Origin: Stichopus chloronotus
Lineage: Eukaryota > Echinodermata > Holothuroidea > Aspidochirotida > Stichopodidae
Length of the DNA: 64,000 bases
Assembly (NCBI GenBank): GCA_021234535.1
Contig: CM037839.1
Span: 25,717,196-25,781,195, forward strand
Direction of reading: 5' to 3'
The notes below the pieces were generated by a model, which saw only the letters and a program-made list of their open reading frames with translations, had not been told where the DNA came from and searched no databases. Below, in pieces: positions 13,301 to 23,007 of this stretch (positions are counted from its first letter, which is position 1; every line of letters begins with the position of its first letter). The position numbers and the translations under genes are program-made.

Positions 13301-16300
13301 AATAGCCACAAATTGCGTCAAAATCCGTCAAAAATTGACAAAGTAACAGGCAAATTAGTGTCTTACAGCTGTGTCATGAAGAAACATTAGCTAAATATGC
13401 AACTTTGTGATGTCAGGAGAGGGACTCCCAGGATATGTCTTATATTAATCCTTTGTTTATGTAACCTTTTTTTCAAGGTCATTTGAGAATTTTATATGCC
13501 CAGAGGGTTTTATTTTGGAAGCATGTATTTTCTCCTTCAAAAATATCGATATCACTTACCAATGTGAAACTCAGTAATTAAGTAATTAAGAGGCAAAATA
13601 TATAGGGCTAACAAAAGAAAAACTGACAATGTGCAACACTCCACGTCATCTGTTTTGCATTATCTTCAAACTTTGAAAAGTCATATCTCAAAAAAGGTAA
13701 TAGATACAAACAAAATTCCAACGGATTTTCACTCAGAGTTTTACTTTGTAAAGTTTGCAAGAAGGGAGCTCATTTCTGGAAGCATGTCACACAACCTTTA
13801 ATGAGTTGCGTTTAACACAAAGGTAAGTGATGTAAATCATATTTTTATAGTCACCGTTCACTTCCAAGTATCTCAAGGGGTATAAAATTTTGAATTGTAC
13901 TCAAAATGAATGTTCAGAAAACAAACGCTAACATGAGACATACCTTGTGATTCCCTTTAAGGAGGTAATAAATTTGCACATATAACTGGTGTTTTATTCA
14001 TGATGCCAGAGTTAGACTGCCATTTGTAATATTTGATGGATATTTATGGAATTTGTGGCTATTTCGACTTGTTAAATGATTACTACAGTCAATACTCCAA
14101 ATAATTATGTTCATATCACTTTGAATAATCCTGGAATGTTTGCTCCTGAAGAATATATAGACAGAACATTATACGACTGATATTATTTCACTTACCATGA
14201 ATCAAAACTAACATTCCGGAAGCAATAATGATGACTAAACCCAGTACCTTAGAAACGGTGAAGACCATCTGAAATTTTGTAGCCATGGGAACGCTGACGG
14301 TATTTGCATATATTACGCTAGCTGTAAGTTAAAACAAAAATACTGAACTTTTAAATAAATACTTCTGATAAATATGCAAATAGTTGGGTCAAATTTCAAT
14401 GTATTAATCAGCACGTAACTGTAAAAAAGGCTAATGGTCTGGTTGACGATAATGTGGCCAAATGTAGGGAATTTGGGGTCAAGTCGGTTTTCTGCAAAGA
14501 CGACAATAGCGTATACGGTTTTATTGGTATCGTTAATTTGTACCCTTTCTTAATCAAAAGATCACATACGGTATAAGCACTGTAAAATCCTTATTTTTTT
14601 CTTAAAATTTTAATATGATGGCAAACAAAACGGCTCTCGGATTAAACTGCGCTTTAAACAAAACAAGTTATATTTCCTCACGCTTCTTTCTGTCTGCAAG
14701 TGTGTTTCAATATTTCTGCAAAAAAAGGACACGCGCACTTTCACAAGTATATACCAATATCATCTCGTACAATCCTAACCATATCGCATTTTCACAGAGA
14801 CAATTTCACGATTCCAAGCCCTGTGAAGCCCTAAAATTAAGTTTAATTTTAAACAGTCGCGATGTACCAGCTTTGCTAGTTGCATACATTTGACCTGCTG
14901 CCTCCCGGTACTGTCACCTTTAGTGGAATATAACTTGCTTTATCTATACCATCCTACAGATTATGGAGTATAGTTAAATTTCAAACCCAGCAGCTAAATG
15001 TATTATCTGGAGCTTGAAATTTTAGTTTGTCGACACATAAGGTAGTCTTCAGGGTAGTCTATGGAGGAAAAATGATGCTATATGAAGAATTAAGTGACAA
15101 TAAACAATGCAAATACTTCCCATCCATTTGTATTGAGATGTTATGGGGAAAACACACTAAATGGCTAAAATGACTAAAACACACTACAATGACTAAAAAT
15201 TCTAATTTAGATTCAGTGACTGAAATTAGTAACAAAACTTCTTAAAATCCTTCATTTTTACCTAACCTCGCCTGGCCATTCGTATTATAAATAATTTGAG
15301 GTCATTTGGGTTGCGGCTGAATGACTTTTTCAGCCGGATTCTTAAGTTGGTTAATTCTCACCAAAAATTTAACCGTTGCCATCGTTAGTATTGTGGTAAC
15401 CGATTCTAAATTAGCCGATATGAGTTTAGACTGAGGAGACTTTTGCCAGCCTCAGAGACATGAGATGACGTCATCAAAACATGAGGCAGAATGGAAACTG
15501 TCTAATGTATCCGACTACACTCAACAAAAAAGTCTTTGCAAGGCATAAAGAAGTGATAAACGTATTACTTACGTGAGAACTAAATTACCAGTCGGTCTAA
15601 GACAGTTTAAAAACTGCCATTCTTGGGCCGACTTTATCATTCTCATGCTAATGAATATGCCCCTTTGCCCTTCTATTGCTATCCTTTGCCCGTGCTGTTT
15701 AGTGGGAATTGACCAAATTTAAGATCTAAAAGACCTTTAAGGTATGGTTAAGATTGACTGTTATGGTTAACTTTAGGGCAGTAGGGAGAGATTAGACAAA
15801 ACCTTTGGATGTTAGGCGGAGAATGTCACTTCAGGACACTTATTTTATTTAAATTAGTAACGATTCTCTTGGCGTCTATAAGTCTGTTCTGGCGGCTACC
15901 ATTGATAATTTATTAAATATTAGAATTTATTTTTTCACATTTTCAATCAATCTCAACATGTCGCCATGCCTCACGTGAGTTCCCTAAATCTAAATTAACC
16001 TCGACGCATCCATTCAGTCCAAATTTTCGTATTATCTTCACATTTAAAACTTTCTGATTTACTAACCGAGAATGGTGAAGGCTAAAAGCCTTGAAACTGG
16101 AAAGGGTATCCCCCCTTCGCAATTCATATATAGTGGACTAATCAAGTAGTCAGCAGCGGTGATGGCCAGAATCGCTGACGTGGCCGAACGAGACAAAATG
16201 TACGTCCAAACTTTAAAGAAACCAGCTAAGGGACCAGCGAAGTCCTTGATGTAAGTGTACTCCCCTCCGGACTTTCCGATGCTTGAACCCAATTCGGCAT

Positions 16301-16490
16301 AGCAGAGAGCTCCCATTCCAGATATGATCCCAGAGATAATCCATGTCACCAGAGCCCAGCCCACCGTTCCTGTATTTGCAAGAACTCCTTTAGGTGATAT
16401 GAAGATTCCAGATGCTATGATGGTCCCGACGATGAGAAAGAAACAATCAACTGCATTGACCCCTCTCTTGAGAACAAAAGATTCAGACAT
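4064..16490 (-). CDS. SLC7 LAT-type amino-acid transporter, copy A (9 exons)
   Basis: Predicted light chain of a heteromeric amino-acid transporter (APC superfamily), an exchanger of neutral or dibasic amino acids at the plasma membrane when disulphide-linked to an SLC3 heavy chain. Exons: 16490-16067, 14321-14196, 9011-8912, 8089-8045, 7816-7693, 7141-7038, 6119-6023, 5209-5060, 4339-4064. All internal junctions are GT/AG and phases chain without a break. The model gives 481 aa if exon 9 is read to its stop at 4064. Visible family features are the TM1 substrate loop ([10 protein letters not shown], residues 26-35), GALCYAELG after TM2, SGGEYTY before TM3, Cys124 in the TM3-TM4 loop, LFAFGGW with ITEEIVNP at TM6, and the VWW..KPVWM end of TM12. 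The start is the ATG at 16488-16490 (A at -3), aligned with copy B. The terminal exon is uncertain because a strong GTGAGT donor lies at 4161. Closest families by eye are LAT1/LAT2, y+LAT and b(0,+)AT; substrate cannot be decided. Confidence 0.86.
5060..5209 (-). CDS. Copy A exon 8 (TM9-TM10)
   Basis: 150 bp, acceptor GATTTCAG, donor TATAAG|GTAACG, phase 0 on both sides. Encodes [18 protein letters not shown], an SxxG-type re-entry into TM10 ([18 protein letters not shown]), and [10 protein letters not shown], equivalent to the R-x-x-x-P-x-x-ERP-x-K motif that closes TM10 in LATs. Confidence 0.88.
6023..6119 (-). CDS. Copy A exon 7 (TM8-TM9 loop, TM9)
   Basis: 97 bp between the acceptor TCACGCAG and the donor ATT|GTAAGT. 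Encodes [20 protein letters not shown], then [12 protein letters not shown]. The FFVAGR-(D/E)-G-x-(F/L)-P signature after TM8 and TP-x-P before TM9 are hallmarks of SLC7 light chains. Confidence 0.88.
7038..7141 (-). CDS. Copy A exon 6 (TM8)
   Basis: 104 bp, acceptor TCACCAG, donor TCGAG|GTAGG. Encodes [20 protein letters not shown] followed by [15 protein letters not shown], the conserved TM8 S-x-x-G-x-x-NG-x-x-F-x-x-SR block that faces the substrate pathway. Confidence 0.88.
7693..7816 (-). CDS. Copy A exon 5 (TM7)
   Basis: 124 bp, acceptor CTTCCAG, donor GTG|GTAAGTGG. Encodes [20 protein letters not shown] and then [20 protein letters not shown]. This matches NLP-x-AII ... YV-x-x-N-x-AYF ... 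S-x-x-x-x-L-x-S-x-AVAV of LAT transporters. Exits in phase 0. Confidence 0.88.
8045..8089 (-). CDS. Copy A exon 4 (TM6b, micro-exon)
   Basis: Only 45 bp. It completes the split Trp codon and encodes [15 protein letters not shown], matching the family motif N-x-x-TEE-x-x-NP-x-R. Bounded by acceptor CTTAG and donor GTGAGT. Too short for ORF calling, but supported by an exact-length counterpart in copy B. Confidence 0.86.
8912..9011 (-). CDS. Copy A exon 3 (TM6a)
   Basis: 100 bp after the acceptor CCTTTCAG, encoding [11 protein letters not shown], then [14 protein letters not shown]. The FAFGGW motif is the TM6 unwound segment whose aromatic residue gates the substrate site in LAT-family structures. 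The donor GTAATG splits the tryptophan codon (TG|G). Confidence 0.87.
9946..10163. mobile_element. 218-bp MITE with TA target duplication
   Basis: Begins CACTCA and ends TGAGTG, with TA on both sides (9944-9945, 10164-10165). The subterminal parts repeat in inverse orientation: AAAATAAGAACTCCATAA near 9978 against TTATGGAGTTCTTATTTT near 10127. The interior is AT-rich with many (T)GTAAAAT words. TA duplication and inverted ends suggest a Tc1/mariner-type non-autonomous element, in intron 2 of copy A. Confidence 0.7.
10900..11145 (+). mobile_element. 3' tail of a non-LTR retrotransposon
   Basis: Ends GAGATGAAATGG ... TTTTATGGTCAATAAAGATT, then short TATCTTA/ACATCTT repeats. The same end is seen at 27190-27262. 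A 5'-truncated copy with a microsatellite tail, in intron 2 of copy A, lying directly before the AP-1 palindrome. Confidence 0.58.
11157..11294. repeat. 138-bp near-perfect palindrome (MITE-like) with six AP-1-type sites
   Basis: Two 64-bp arms (11157-11220 and 11231-11294) differ at only two paired positions and flank a 10-bp spacer, TTTATATAGG. TGAGTCA or TGACTCA heptamers lie at 11173, 11192, 11213, 11232, 11253 and 11272. It sits in intron 2 of copy A. Its compact foldback form suggests a miniature inverted-repeat element; no clear target-site duplication is seen. Confidence 0.88.
13233..13960. mobile_element. 0.73-kb TTAA-flanked non-autonomous element
   Basis: Left end TTAAAGGTCTTGTGACATG, right end CTTGTGATTCCCTTTAA, so short inverted ends TTAAAGG with TTAA at both borders. 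The interior (about 13340-13760) recurs twice at 25.03-25.70 kb. No coding capacity. TTAA borders are typical of piggyBac-type targets, but the ends are not diagnostic. Lies in intron 2 of copy A. Confidence 0.5.
14196..14321 (-). CDS. Copy A exon 2 (TM4 end, TM5)
   Basis: 126 bp between the acceptor TTACAG (14322-14323 are the AG) and the donor CATG|GTAAG. The translation runs through [17 protein letters not shown] and then a long hydrophobic helix ([19 protein letters not shown]5), the usual arrangement in LAT proteins. Enters and leaves in phase 1. Confidence 0.88.
16067..16490 (-). CDS. Copy A exon 1 (TM1 to start of TM4)
   Basis: Encodes residues 1-141 plus the first base of codon 142. 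It carries TM1 with the unwound substrate-binding loop (ASGIF here, against GSGIF in copy B and most of the family), TM2, the re-entrant [17 protein letters not shown] segment, TM3, and the extracellular loop with Cys124 that would pair with the SLC3 heavy chain. It ends in the donor CTCG|GTTAGT. Confidence 0.9.
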
Positions 16491-16529
16491 TGTGTCGTCC
16501 ACCCTTTGTCCAGTTTTGTAGAGAGACAA

Positions 16530-19500
16530 CAGTTAAATAGAAACTTGGAAAGGCAAGATGAACGTTCTAACAGAGATTCCTCAGTAAGGAATGACGAACC
16601 TCTAATAGCTGTTTTGAACTGGTCCTACGTAAATAACAGTTATATCAGATCCCTTCTTTCAAGTTTATCCAACTGTGTGTTCTTACAGTCTGCTTATCTC
16701 ATCGACTGAGCTGACATAAGTTCCCACGTCGGTTTATCTTGCGATCAGTTCGTGTGAACAAGTGGATAGAAATATCTATCAAAAATTCTGATTAAATTAT
16801 TCTAATCGGGAATATCGTCAATGGACTCGCACTCCATTCGCAAGATGCTGGTTGCGATTGTCACTTTAAAGTTAATGTCACTATACAAACAGACAAAGCT
16901 CGTGGACATCCTGCAGTAATAGCAATAATGCTTTTACACGATCCACCTCAATGCCTGTACTGCAGTGGCTTAGGACACAACTTTTAGGCCGACGATTTTA
17001 TTCAGCCCCACTTTTTTCAGAGATTAGCACCTTCAATAGCGGGGAAGATAACAGCATAAACATATGTCAAACAATGTTTCTTTTATGCCATTGACATAAC
17101 CTCAGGTAACGTAGATAGCACGTACAGCTCTATGGGGGAAGAAGAAAAACTTCCCTTCTGTAGTCTATTGCTGGTAATATAGATGATTCTAAGCATAACT
17201 AGACTATTACCTTAACTAGTTATCAAACAGAGAATGTCGATAAGGGAGAGGTGAATTACGTAAGCAAGCAGGTATACCTCTTCCCAATATGTACGGATAT
17301 AGCTATTTGTATATAAGAAAATTCCGTAGGAAACTTCAACAAATAATACGGTGAGCGATCCACATCGCACATTCGGTAATATTACGTAACAGTAACATTT
17401 GATGGGAAGGGGGAGAATTTGCTGGCGAAAAGTTGCAACCCACGAGTTAGTAATCAGGAGGTCAGTGACAGTCGCTAATAAGATTCTTCTCAAGAAAGGA
17501 GGGTCATACTTAAGGTAGCGTATCACCATTATATAATGTGCGTCCGCCACATGAATTCAGTCAGGGTCTCGGTCCATTGCCGATGTGTATCAAACTTCTC
17601 AACATGTTTCTTAGCATGTGAGGAAAAGATGTATGGGTGTCATGGTGAAGAAAATAATTACATAATATTCTTTTACAGATTATGGACCAAGAAAGTGCCT
17701 GGAACCTCGACGAGGTAGATTTTCTCCCATAGTTTTGCACACGGTGCTTGCGTTATAAAAGAACTGATCCCTTGTTTGAATTGGTCGGCCCTTGGTGGTA
17801 GTTTTTTTAAGCTATTCCTAGCTTGATTTGCCGTGATGGAAGTGTGTAAGGACACAGTATTACAACACAATTGTGTGTATTCTCAACGTCAATGTAAAGC
17901 ACAATATAGAAGAATGTCACACGCCAGATGTGCGTTTAATTTAATTACTACTAGTACTATAAGATCCACCAAATCAAACGAAGATAAGCTGATCAATTAG
18001 CTCAAAGGAGTTTCCTATCGAGTGTAGAAGAAACTGTTGGGAGGAGGGGGGGGGGGGCTAAACTTTGGCTTGGCTTGACAAGTGGGGTCCAGGGTCTCTG
18101 GTGTTAGGACTCTTTAGGTCTTAGGAGGGGGGGGGGGCAAGGCTCCGGTGGAGGTCCAGGGGCGAAGCCCTCGGAAGCGCAGAGGTTTGAGCATATCTCT
18201 GAGTGAAAAATTAAATCTTAGGATAGGTATATTTTTGTCCAAAGTGCGTCATTACACGCAAAGATTTAAAACAATGTTATTTCGGTTATTCCTCCTCTCT
18301 TAGTTGACAAGATGATAACGTAGGATCCCCTCATGGGGACCATGGGCAAGGACCCTATCGTTGACAACCAGATCTCTGAGGTTTTAGCATATTTCTGGGT
18401 GATAAATTAAGTCTCAGGATAGTATACTTCAGATATGAAAACTTGCGACCCCTTGTGGGTCCCAGAGGTAAAGTAGCTGGGGGTCCAGGGGGAAAAGCCC
18501 CAGGAGACTAGGAGGTTTAAGCTAATCTCATTATCATATGTGACAGATTAATTCTCCTGGACTTCCCAAGACAGAAAGATATGAATATGAAACAGGTAAT
18601 AGACATTTATATATGTATGCACTTGTCAGGTCACTTCAGCTGAGTGGGGAAAAATTAGGGGAAGGTTCTAACTGGGGAAAGTACCACCTGTGCCGCCACC
18701 CCCCCCCCCCTTCCGTTGGTGCCGCCACTGTAATTAATACACTTACCTCGTTACATTGTGAACAGGGGAAGGCATGCAAATGAAGTAAAGGGGCAGAAGT
18801 ATTTGTCAACCAGATTCAACCAGATCCGTCAACCAGATTCAAACTTCTGTGTTGTTTGTTGTTAAACTCTTTAATCGCAATTGAATTGTTTCTAACGTAT
18901 TCGGAACATCCTTACAAAGGAACATTAAACAACCAGAAGTATTGAGATTAAGTGGTTTTGTTACACTAATTTTAATTGGATGTTGAAGGTTATCAGTTTA
19001 GGCACTATGACATATCGCTGTTGTATGTGAGATGATAGTCGTTGATTTACTGAGCGAAAATGAGTTCCACTGCCATGAGAGGAAAGTAATATTAAGCACT
19101 TGTGGCGAGAGGGAGAGATGAGGGAGAGAGATCTGACATAACATTTTAATTTTGTGATCAGAATTAGATTATTTATTCTTTGATTCGACTCGCACATAAA
19201 TTAAGTTCAATTATGACAATGATGTTGATCAAGCAAAAGCAGACTGAAATTACGTGAAAATGAAAAGACGGGAATACTGGGGTCCTGAAAGAAATGTCCT
19301 GCAGAGTAATTTATTCTATATGCAAGTTAATCAGTTTTTATTGAAATAGCAAAATGATGTCAATAGCCAAGTAACATGCATAGAACGATGCTATAATGCT
19401 AAGCGGTATTATCTCATGTAGTCACTTCCGGTCGTTCATAATCTTCATCTCCAGGTGAAACGTACATTGTATGTTGTGCCACGGTGGTGAACGAATCTAT

Positions 19501-20050
19501 CGATAAGACAGGGAAACAGACGAAATATTGTGAAAGCTCCCGGAGACTTACTATCATGAAGTATGGAAAGATCTGAACACTTTGCAAGAAGAACTATCAG
19601 AGGCATCAAAACGATCTTGTCACCGATTAGTATTGGCACAGGCTAGCAGAAATAAAAAAGAATACAACAAGAGGGCAATCAACGAAGTTGCGTATCTCCT
19701 AGCCAACATCCATTGATTTCAATACAGGGCATGCACATATGGGATTTGTAATACTTTACTGCAACCACATCTCACAGAGACCTAGTTAGGGGAACTGGTT
19801 GTAAATGGGTGGCAAATATTCTTCAAGCATAAAATGGTGGTAAGCATCTCAATACTGATATCTACTGTAAGGTAGCAAACTTAAGGTTATAGCATGGTGC
19901 TACTAGGCTCAAGTAACGATAAAAATAACGGCTCAAAAGTATCTGTGCATATTACGCTACATAACACAATTATAACATTGGGTTATTGGCTAGAGTTAGG
20001 GGCATGATATAATAGCATCCCTCTATGGGTATTTGCACGTAAGTCTCCTA
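16530..20050. other. Spacer between copies A and B, left part
   Basis: Includes the likely promoter side of copy A (right of 16490), with no clear TATA box or CpG-rich patch. Poly-G and poly-C tracts at 18046, 18127 and 18699 and the 18.0-18.6-kb repeat are the only structured parts. Confidence 0.45.
18040..18560. repeat. GC-rich imperfect repeat with GGTCCAGGGG and GCCCC boxes
   Basis: Three imperfect units carry a GTCCAGGGGCGAAGCCC-like box, then GAGGTTT(T)AGC-ATAT and TGATAAATTAAGTCTCAGGAT words (about 18150-18230, 18300-18430, 18465-18560). Two G tracts of 12 and 11 begin the block. Looks like a decayed dispersed repeat; family unknown. Confidence 0.6.
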
Positions 20051-20056
20051 TTTACC

Positions 20057-20363
20057 TGTGCAGGACCTTGTTTGACTTAAAAATAATGTTCTCATAAAAG
20101 ACATTATCCACAGGGGCCAGTTCAGCTAAAGATGTTTTGGCTAAAGTTAAAAAGGTGGTGTCTATTGACCCAGATGCTGGCTCTAAGTTTTTTACCAAAC
20201 AATCATACAATTTCACCAGTTTACTATAAGAGTGATATACTGTGTCTTCATTATTGTGTTCATAGGAACGGCCGTGCAAAATTTTGCGTATAATGCTTAA
20301 TTTGCTCTCAAGATATGGTGGAAATACAAATTTTGGGCCAAAATTGGCTTTTTTCCTAAACAA
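20057..20363 (-). CDS. Unidentified 103-codon open frame ending at a splice donor
   Basis: Minus-strand frame containing KLSIIRKILHGRSYEHNNED, LVKLYDCLVKNLEPASGSID and ELAPVDNVFYENIIFKSNK, with even, protein-like composition. Its stop lies inside a good donor (CACAG|GTAAAT at 20056), so it may be an internal exon. Its left-hand third (20310-20363) is the first unit of the 161-bp tandem array, so the real exon would start near 20308. No family recognised; it may be an exon of a mobile element or a captured host exon. Confidence 0.28.
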
Positions 20364-21060
20364 AAATCAGCGAATTTCACTGGATTTACCATTATAGTAA
20401 TATTATGTTGAACAATGTGTTTTCAGGTAAGTTCTAACAAAACTTTAAGTTAATTGGTCTAATAGTTCTCAAGATATGGTGGAAATACAAAGTTTGGGGC
20501 AAAATTGGCTTTTTTCCTAAAAAAAAATCAGCGAATTTCACTGGATTTACCATTATAGTAATATTATGTTGAACAATGTGTTTTCAGGTAAGTTCTAACA
20601 AAACTTTAAGTTAATTGGTCTAATAGTTCTCAAGATATGGTGGAAATACAAAGTTTGGGGCAAAATTGGCTTTTTTCCTCAAAAATCAGCAAAATTCACT
20701 GGATTTATCATAACAGTAATATTATGTTGAACAATGTGTTCTCATGTAAGTACTTACAAAAATTTAAGTTAATTGGTCTAGTAGTTCTCCATGCAGATAT
20801 GGTGGAAATACAAATTTTGGGGCAAAATTGGTTTTTTTTTCTAAAAAATCAGCAAAATTCACTGGATTTTACATTACAGTAATATTATGTTGAACAATGT
20901 GTTCTTAGGTAAGTGCTCACAAAAATTTAACTTAATTGGTCTAATAGTTCCCAAGATATGCTTGAAATACAAATTTGGGGGCAAAATTGGCTTGTTTTCT
21001 CAAAAATCAGCAAATTTGACTGGATTTACCATACAACTAATACATCTTGGACATATTGGC
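20305..21060. repeat. Five-unit ~161-bp tandem array
   Basis: The landmark AGATATGG (or variant) recurs at 20311, 20472, 20633, 20795 and 20954, spacing 161, 161, 162 and 159 bp. Each unit contains AAATTGGCTTTTTTCCT, AATTTCACTGGATTT and ATTATGTTGAACAATGTG. Units 2 and 3 are almost identical; 4 and 5 are more diverged. Lies between copies A and B and leads into a CA-rich tract and the 21.23-kb module. Confidence 0.9.
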
Positions 21061-21146
21061 ATCATGCACAACCTTACCAAGTTTAAACTTAATGGCTCAT
21101 ATACTTTTCAAACTATTCTGGAAAAACCACAATTTGGACAGGTCCG

Positions 21147-21228
21147 GACGCACACACACACACACCCTCACCCACACCTGCACGCACGCACACACGCACA
21201 CGCATTGGCACGGACACGTTTTCATTTA
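21147..21228. repeat. CA/CACG-rich microsatellite tract
   Basis: Runs of CACACACACA, CACCCACACCTGCACGCACG and CACACGCACACGC directly after the 161-bp array and before the dispersed module. Purine/pyrimidine alternation on this scale is microsatellite-like. Confidence 0.8.
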
Positions 21229-21230
21229 TA

Positions 21231-21418
21231 CCACCCAACAGGACCCTCCTGTACCCATGGTCACTCTACCATGGGGTACCCCCTGAGTGTCGCTACTCAT
21301 CCACTCCAAACGTTTCCATGGCAACCGTTTTCTCATGGGTGCACAGTACAATATATAGCTCCACTAGCCAAGTGACTACAATATCTCATCTAGCCCCTAT
21401 AGGGCGATGAGATAATAA
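21231..21418. repeat. Dispersed ~188-bp module, copy 1
   Basis: Near-identical by eye to 56774-56959. Contains the hairpin CCATGGTCACTCTACCATGG, then GTCGCTACTCATCCACTCCA, TTTCCATGGCAACC, ACAATATATAGCTCCACTAG and an end at GATGAGATAATAA. Non-coding. This copy is attached to the tandem array and CA tract; the second is not. Confidence 0.88.
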
Positions 21419-21597
21419 AAATATCAAACTGTGATATTCGTTCTCTGCTTCGACCAAGCTACAGGTGACGTTAAGGTTCATTTGATGAATACTTACTATC
21501 GTTTATTTGAACTTTTAATCATTGAATTGTATCGAGGAACACTATGCTTGTATTTGTAAGCTCATGATTATTAGGAAAACTGCTGGAAATCATGTTA

Positions 21598-21733
21598 AAT
21601 TCAGTCAGTTAGTCCCACCAGGGACCTCACCCAACAGGGACCTGGCCACATACACTGAATTCCAGTCAATTAGCCCCAGCAGGCACATGGCCCCATACTA
21701 AATTCAGTCAATTAGCCCCACCAGGGACCTGAC
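21598..21733. repeat. Short tandem repeat with CCACCAGGGACCT
   Basis: Three imperfect units, about 50 to 60 bp each, of ATTCAGTCARTTAGYCCCAC followed by CAGGGACCTG-like words (starts near 21600, 21658 and 21703). Minisatellite-like. Confidence 0.7.
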
Positions 21734-22821
21734 CTTCACGACATTGCTATCCTTACCATGTTGAGGTATCAGCTGAAAACTGGACATTTGTTTTATTATT
21801 ATTAGCATTATTGTAACTGTTGCCACTACAAATTGAGATTTTCAAAAACAGCAAATTTGAATTTTGTCAACGAAAGCACTATACTCTACAGTATGTATAC
21901 ATTGTCAAAAAATGAGAATTCGTAGGATTAAACTTAAAGCCCTGCAATATAAATTTCTGTCGGATGAGGCCTGGAAAGAATCATTGCATTTCCATATGTC
22001 ATGATCGTATCTTAATGCTAGGAGGGCAATTGACCTGACTGAGCGTTTGTGAATGTTAGAGTTAAAATCAGAATGTCACAACAACCAAAGAACCAAGAAC
22101 GGGAGTTCATGTGTGGATTAAAATAGAAAATTGTAACATGTAACACAGACTGTAAAATGTCTTAATGTCTTAAAATAAAAGACGAGTCCCTCTATGTGCT
22201 ATATGTTTTTTAAGTGCAAACGTTTCATGTTGTATTTGGTCTAAGAGGGGATAACAAATTGCCAACTTCAGGAACACTGACACCCGTCGTACATCCCTCT
22301 TGGCTGGTCATCGGTGTAGTGTCTGACCAGAAGGCATTGATACACTTTAGGCTATGTATCACTTGTGTAGCTATGTACCGTCGTGTATAACTTGGAAACG
22401 AGATAGATGTTTGGAAGAAAAGTGATAGAAAAATTAATCAATTCACCTGCTGTTAATTAATTTTATGATGTTGTTGATGTTGTTGTTGATATACTACCTT
22501 TCCTAAATGCAGTAAAAACAAATGTATAAAAAAAAAATAACAAAAGAAGTAGACATTTGTCACATGCCATTTTAAACGAGTCTGTGGCTGCCAACGTGTA
22601 TAGACTATGTTTCTTAAGTGTTGGTGGGATGATTAGGCGAACAAAAGAGATGACTTGTGTGTATGTAGGAAGAAAAAGAGAAACGGGACATGACGGTGGA
22701 AGACAACTACAATCAATAGATCAAAATGATTAAGGATATGGTTGGTGACTCTTTGATACCATCGACAACAGAGTATTAACACAAAAAGGGAAAAAAATAG
22801 AATTAGTGTGGATGCAGAAAG

Positions 22822-23007
22822 TTACAGACCTGAAACACTTTTCATCCAGACAGGTTTATCCTGCCACCAGACAAAGGTTAGCCAAAGCGGCAGAGCCAAG
22901 AGAGTGACTCCGATACTGTAAGCAAAGTCGAGAGGCTCGACGTATATCGACCACACGACCACAGAGAGTGAAAGGACCATGAAGATGGCGGGAATCACCA
23001 AGGTAAC
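22822..23007 (-). CDS. Copy B exon 9 (TM11-TM12, stop)
   Basis: Acceptor TTTTACAG before 23007. Encodes TM11 ([19 protein letters not shown]), [20 protein letters not shown] and the [10 protein letters not shown] end of TM12. It stops after KSVSGL at 22822-22824. A weak GTCTGT at 22829 aligns with the strong donor of copy A, so a further exon is possible but not needed for an open frame. Confidence 0.84.
   Translation of the reverse strand, partial: VTLVIPAIFMVLSLSVVVWSIYVEPLDFAYSIGVTLLALPLWLTFVWWQDKPVWMKSVSGL

Noticed and set aside
16491..16529. N-terminal extension of copy A exon 1
   Set aside because: It would begin at a TTG codon, not ATG; the ATG at 16488-16490 is the supported start.
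20887..21375. 162-codon frame across the 161-bp array and CA tract
   Set aside because: Unit length is not a multiple of three, so the frame is not maintained across units. The His/Thr-rich part is translated microsatellite.
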